A stretch of DNA of 64,000 nucleotides from Vibrio ouci (GTDB taxonomy: Bacteria; Pseudomonadota; Gammaproteobacteria; Enterobacterales; Vibrionaceae). The stretch spans positions 124,001 to 188,000 of the forward strand of contig NZ_SATR01000005.1 of NCBI RefSeq assembly GCF_004551525.1, in the 5' to 3' direction. Shown piece after piece: positions 62,242 through 64,000 of the stretch (within the stretch, counting starts at the first letter, position 1; each line of letters starts with the position of its first letter). The translations under genes and the position numbers were made by a program. The notes under the pieces were generated by a model. That model made no database searches. It worked only from the letters and a program-made list of their open reading frames with translations, and was not told where the DNA came from.

Positions 62242-64000
62242 ATGAAATTCAGCCATAAGATTGTGGCCGCGTCTTCAGTACTACTCTTGGCGACGGTTAC
62301 TCTTTTGACCCTTCAGCAATACTATACCGTCCAACGTGAAATCAAGACTCAAGTTACTTCAAGTGTCACTGAAATTGTAGACGGAGTTCGCGATTCCACT
62401 GCCGCAGAGATCAATAGCCGTAAAGCAATCGCTTCATACGCCACCAGCATGCTTGAGGTAAACCTATCCCCTGAAGCAATGACGGCGGTTCTGACTCGTC
62501 CTGTGGTTAAAGAGACTTTTTTACTCGCTGGTCTTGGCTTCGATAAAGATGGCTCAAGAATCAGCAATGACCCTTCATGGAATCCCGGACCGACTTGGGA
62601 TCCGCGTGTACGCCCTTGGTATATTGACGCGAAAAACTCAGGCAAGCTTGTTATTACGGCTCCTTATGCAGACTCCGGCACTGGCGAGATTTTGATTTCC
62701 ATCGCAACGCCAGTACGCGACAACGGCCAGTTCATCGGTGCAATCTTCTATGATGTGAGCTTGGCGGCCTTAGCGGAAGTGGTAAATAAGGTCCAGCTAT
62801 TTGATGCAGGCTTGGTGTTTATTGTCGCAGGAAACGGCACCACTATTGCCCACCCAACCACCGAGTTTAACGGTAAACCAATGAAGGAGTTTTTAGGTGA
62901 TACTCCTATTCAAGATGAGCCACAGCAAGTCAGTATAGATGGCCAGCAATACACTCTAGATTTTTCTAAAGTCCCTGGAGAGGACTGGTATATCGGTGTC
63001 CTACTCGATGAAAGCATTGCTTATCAATCCCTTGCCGATCTAAGAAATAGCTCCATCGTTTATTCAATCATCGCACTCATTATTAGTATCGTAATCCTTT
63101 TGATCCTTATTCGTACCTTGATGAGACCTTTAGATGTATTGAGTAATGCCATTCAAGACGTGGCATCTGGCGAAGGGGATCTTACCCAGCGCTTAAACAC
63201 AGATACTGATAAAGAGTTCTCCATTCTCGCCTCCGGTTTTAACGAATTTACGCAGTCACTACAGCAACAAATCACCCAATCTAAGGCCATTGGTTCTGAA
63301 ATTCTACGCGGTTCAGAAATGACCTCTCATGGACTCCAAGAATCCGCTTCGGCTATGCAAGAGCAACTTCATGAACTCGAACAGTTGGCAACGGCGATGC
63401 ATGAAATGGCAACCACATCGGGTGATGTTGCCAACAATGCGCAAGGCGCTGCAGCATCAGCCAGAGAAGCCGATGAAGCGACCAGCCTAGGGACATCGGT
63501 TGTGAGCGAAACCACCAGCGCAATTGATAACCTGTCACAGAAAATTGATGAAGCCGTCGAAGAAGTTAAAGTGCTTGAGTCAGCCACCGACAACATCGAA
63601 ACCATTTTGAAAGTAATCAATGATATTGCCGATCAAACCAATCTACTCGCTCTCAATGCCGCAATTGAGGCTGCTCGTGCAGGGGATTCTGGTCGAGGCT
63701 TCGCCGTGGTTGCTGATGAGGTTCGAACACTGGCGCAGCGCACTCAGGAGTCGACAACCGAAATCAGAAATATGATCGAACAGCTCCAAGCAGGTGCTAG
63801 TTCCGTTGCCAATGCAATGAATATGAGTAAAGCCACAGCCGGTACTGCTGTCGAACGAGCGCAAGAAGCCAACGTAGCACTCGAAAGTATCCGCGATGCA
63901 ATTCAACAAATCAGTGATATGAATATCCAGATTGCCTCGGCTGCAGAAGAACAAAGCCTTGTTGCCGAAGAGATCAACAGCAACACAGTGAAGATCAAAG
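62242..64000 (+). CDS. dCache methyl-accepting chemotaxis protein, 5' part
   Basis: ATG 62242 behind AAGGA opens a frame that runs off the window after 586 codons. It has a first membrane helix (about 8-24), a periplasmic dCache_1 sensor (about 35-270) with [25 protein letters not shown], the amine/amino-acid-binding type pattern, a second helix (about 274-296), HAMP, and the start of the methyl-accepting domain with [37 protein letters not shown]. The ligand class is probably amino acids or amines from the DWYIG...R-W-Y pattern but is not proven. The C-terminus lies outside the window. Confidence 0.93.
   Translation, partial: MKFSHKIVAASSVLLLATVTLLTLQQYYTVQREIKTQVTSSVTEIVDGVRDSTAAEINSRKAIASYATSMLEVNLSPEAMTAVLTRPVVKETFLLAGLGFDKDGSRISNDPSWNPGPTWDPRVRPWYIDAKNSGKLVITAPYADSGTGEILISIATPVRDNGQFIGAIFYDVSLAALAEVVNKVQLFDAGLVFIVAGNGTTIAHPTTEFNGKPMKEFLGDTPIQDEPQQVSIDGQQYTLDFSKVPGEDWYIGVLLDESIAYQSLADLRNSSIVYSIIALIISIVILLILIRTLMRPLDVLSNAIQDVASGEGDLTQRLNTDTDKEFSILASGFNEFTQSLQQQITQSKAIGSEILRGSEMTSHGLQESASAMQEQLHELEQLATAMHEMATTSGDVANNAQGAAASAREADEATSLGTSVVSETTSAIDNLSQKIDEAVEEVKVLESATDNIETILKVINDIADQTNLLALNAAIEAARAGDSGRGFAVVADEVRTLAQRTQESTTEIRNMIEQLQAGASSVANAMNMSKATAGTAVERAQEANVALESIRDAIQQISDMNIQIASAAEEQSLVAEEINSNTVKIK

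Overview
The window is ordinary-density gammaproteobacterial chromosome that I assign to the genus Vibrio. The reasons are a thrS-infC-rpmI-rplT block directly followed by a Vibrio-type chromosomal integron integrase, a VemP arrest peptide in front of a second secDF pair, a LuxT/SwrT-type regulator, an RsbR-S-T-X stressosome of the kind known from V. brasiliensis and V. vulnificus, and a VemP/PbfA/PhnX repertoire typical of marine vibrios. The species cannot be named from the sequence alone. No rRNA, tRNA, transposase, prophage or CRISPR array was found.

Layout. 1-9.2 kb: end of a DUF333 gene, a membrane protein and a YdcF-like protein with overlapping 3' ends, L-serine ammonia-lyase, a LysR regulator with an FAD amine oxidoreductase, then a zinc carboxypeptidase divergent from a peptide transporter. 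9.5-19.1 kb: an EamA exporter and a complete 2-aminoethylphosphonate locus (regulator PhnR, fused permease PhnU, ATPase PhnT, binding protein PhnS, then divergent phnW-pbfA-phnX). Three TGGT-N4-ACCA operators sit at its promoters. 19.1-25.6 kb: cold-shock-domain proteins, a WYL regulator, YjjG nucleotidase, a LysR regulator, Fe-alcohol dehydrogenase and a dienelactone hydrolase. 25.6-29 kb: vemP-secD-secF, salinity- or export-controlled Sec remodelling. 29-32.4 kb: periplasmic proteins and a two-gene operon (NifU-like scaffold plus GGGtGRT protein) whose leader contains what reads as a fluoride riboswitch. 32.4-41.4 kb: a CHASE-GGDEF-EAL protein, phenylalanine hydroxylase with its pterin dehydratase, acetoacetyl-CoA synthetase, a methyltransferase, a LysR regulator and a cation diffusion facilitator.

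41.4-46.4 kb holds the integron integrase and the translation genes rplT, rpmI, infC (AUU start) and thrS, with a tRNA-Thr anticodon-like hairpin before thrS. The integrase has no recognisable cassette array beside it; the one gene on its attI side is an ASCH-domain protein preceded by a GTTGAAC core-like heptamer. 46.6-48.1 kb is the NAD(P)HX repair enzyme Nnr.

48.2-58.1 kb is a signalling island on the minus strand: rsbR-rsbS-rsbT-rsbX, a large hybrid histidine kinase, an HD-GYP response regulator, a CheC-domain response regulator and a PAS protein, with a PAS-type chemoreceptor divergent from rsbR. The genes overlap or nearly touch, so stressosome output probably runs into phosphorelay, cyclic-di-GMP hydrolysis and chemotaxis. 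RsbS has Arg where B. subtilis RsbS has the phosphorylated Ser59, while RsbR keeps both phosphorylatable positions. 58.2-64 kb: LuxT, a YfcZ-like protein, a secreted protein of exact 20-residue repeats, an acyltransferase, a DNA-binding-domain-less AraC-type protein, and the start of a dCache chemoreceptor cut by the window end.
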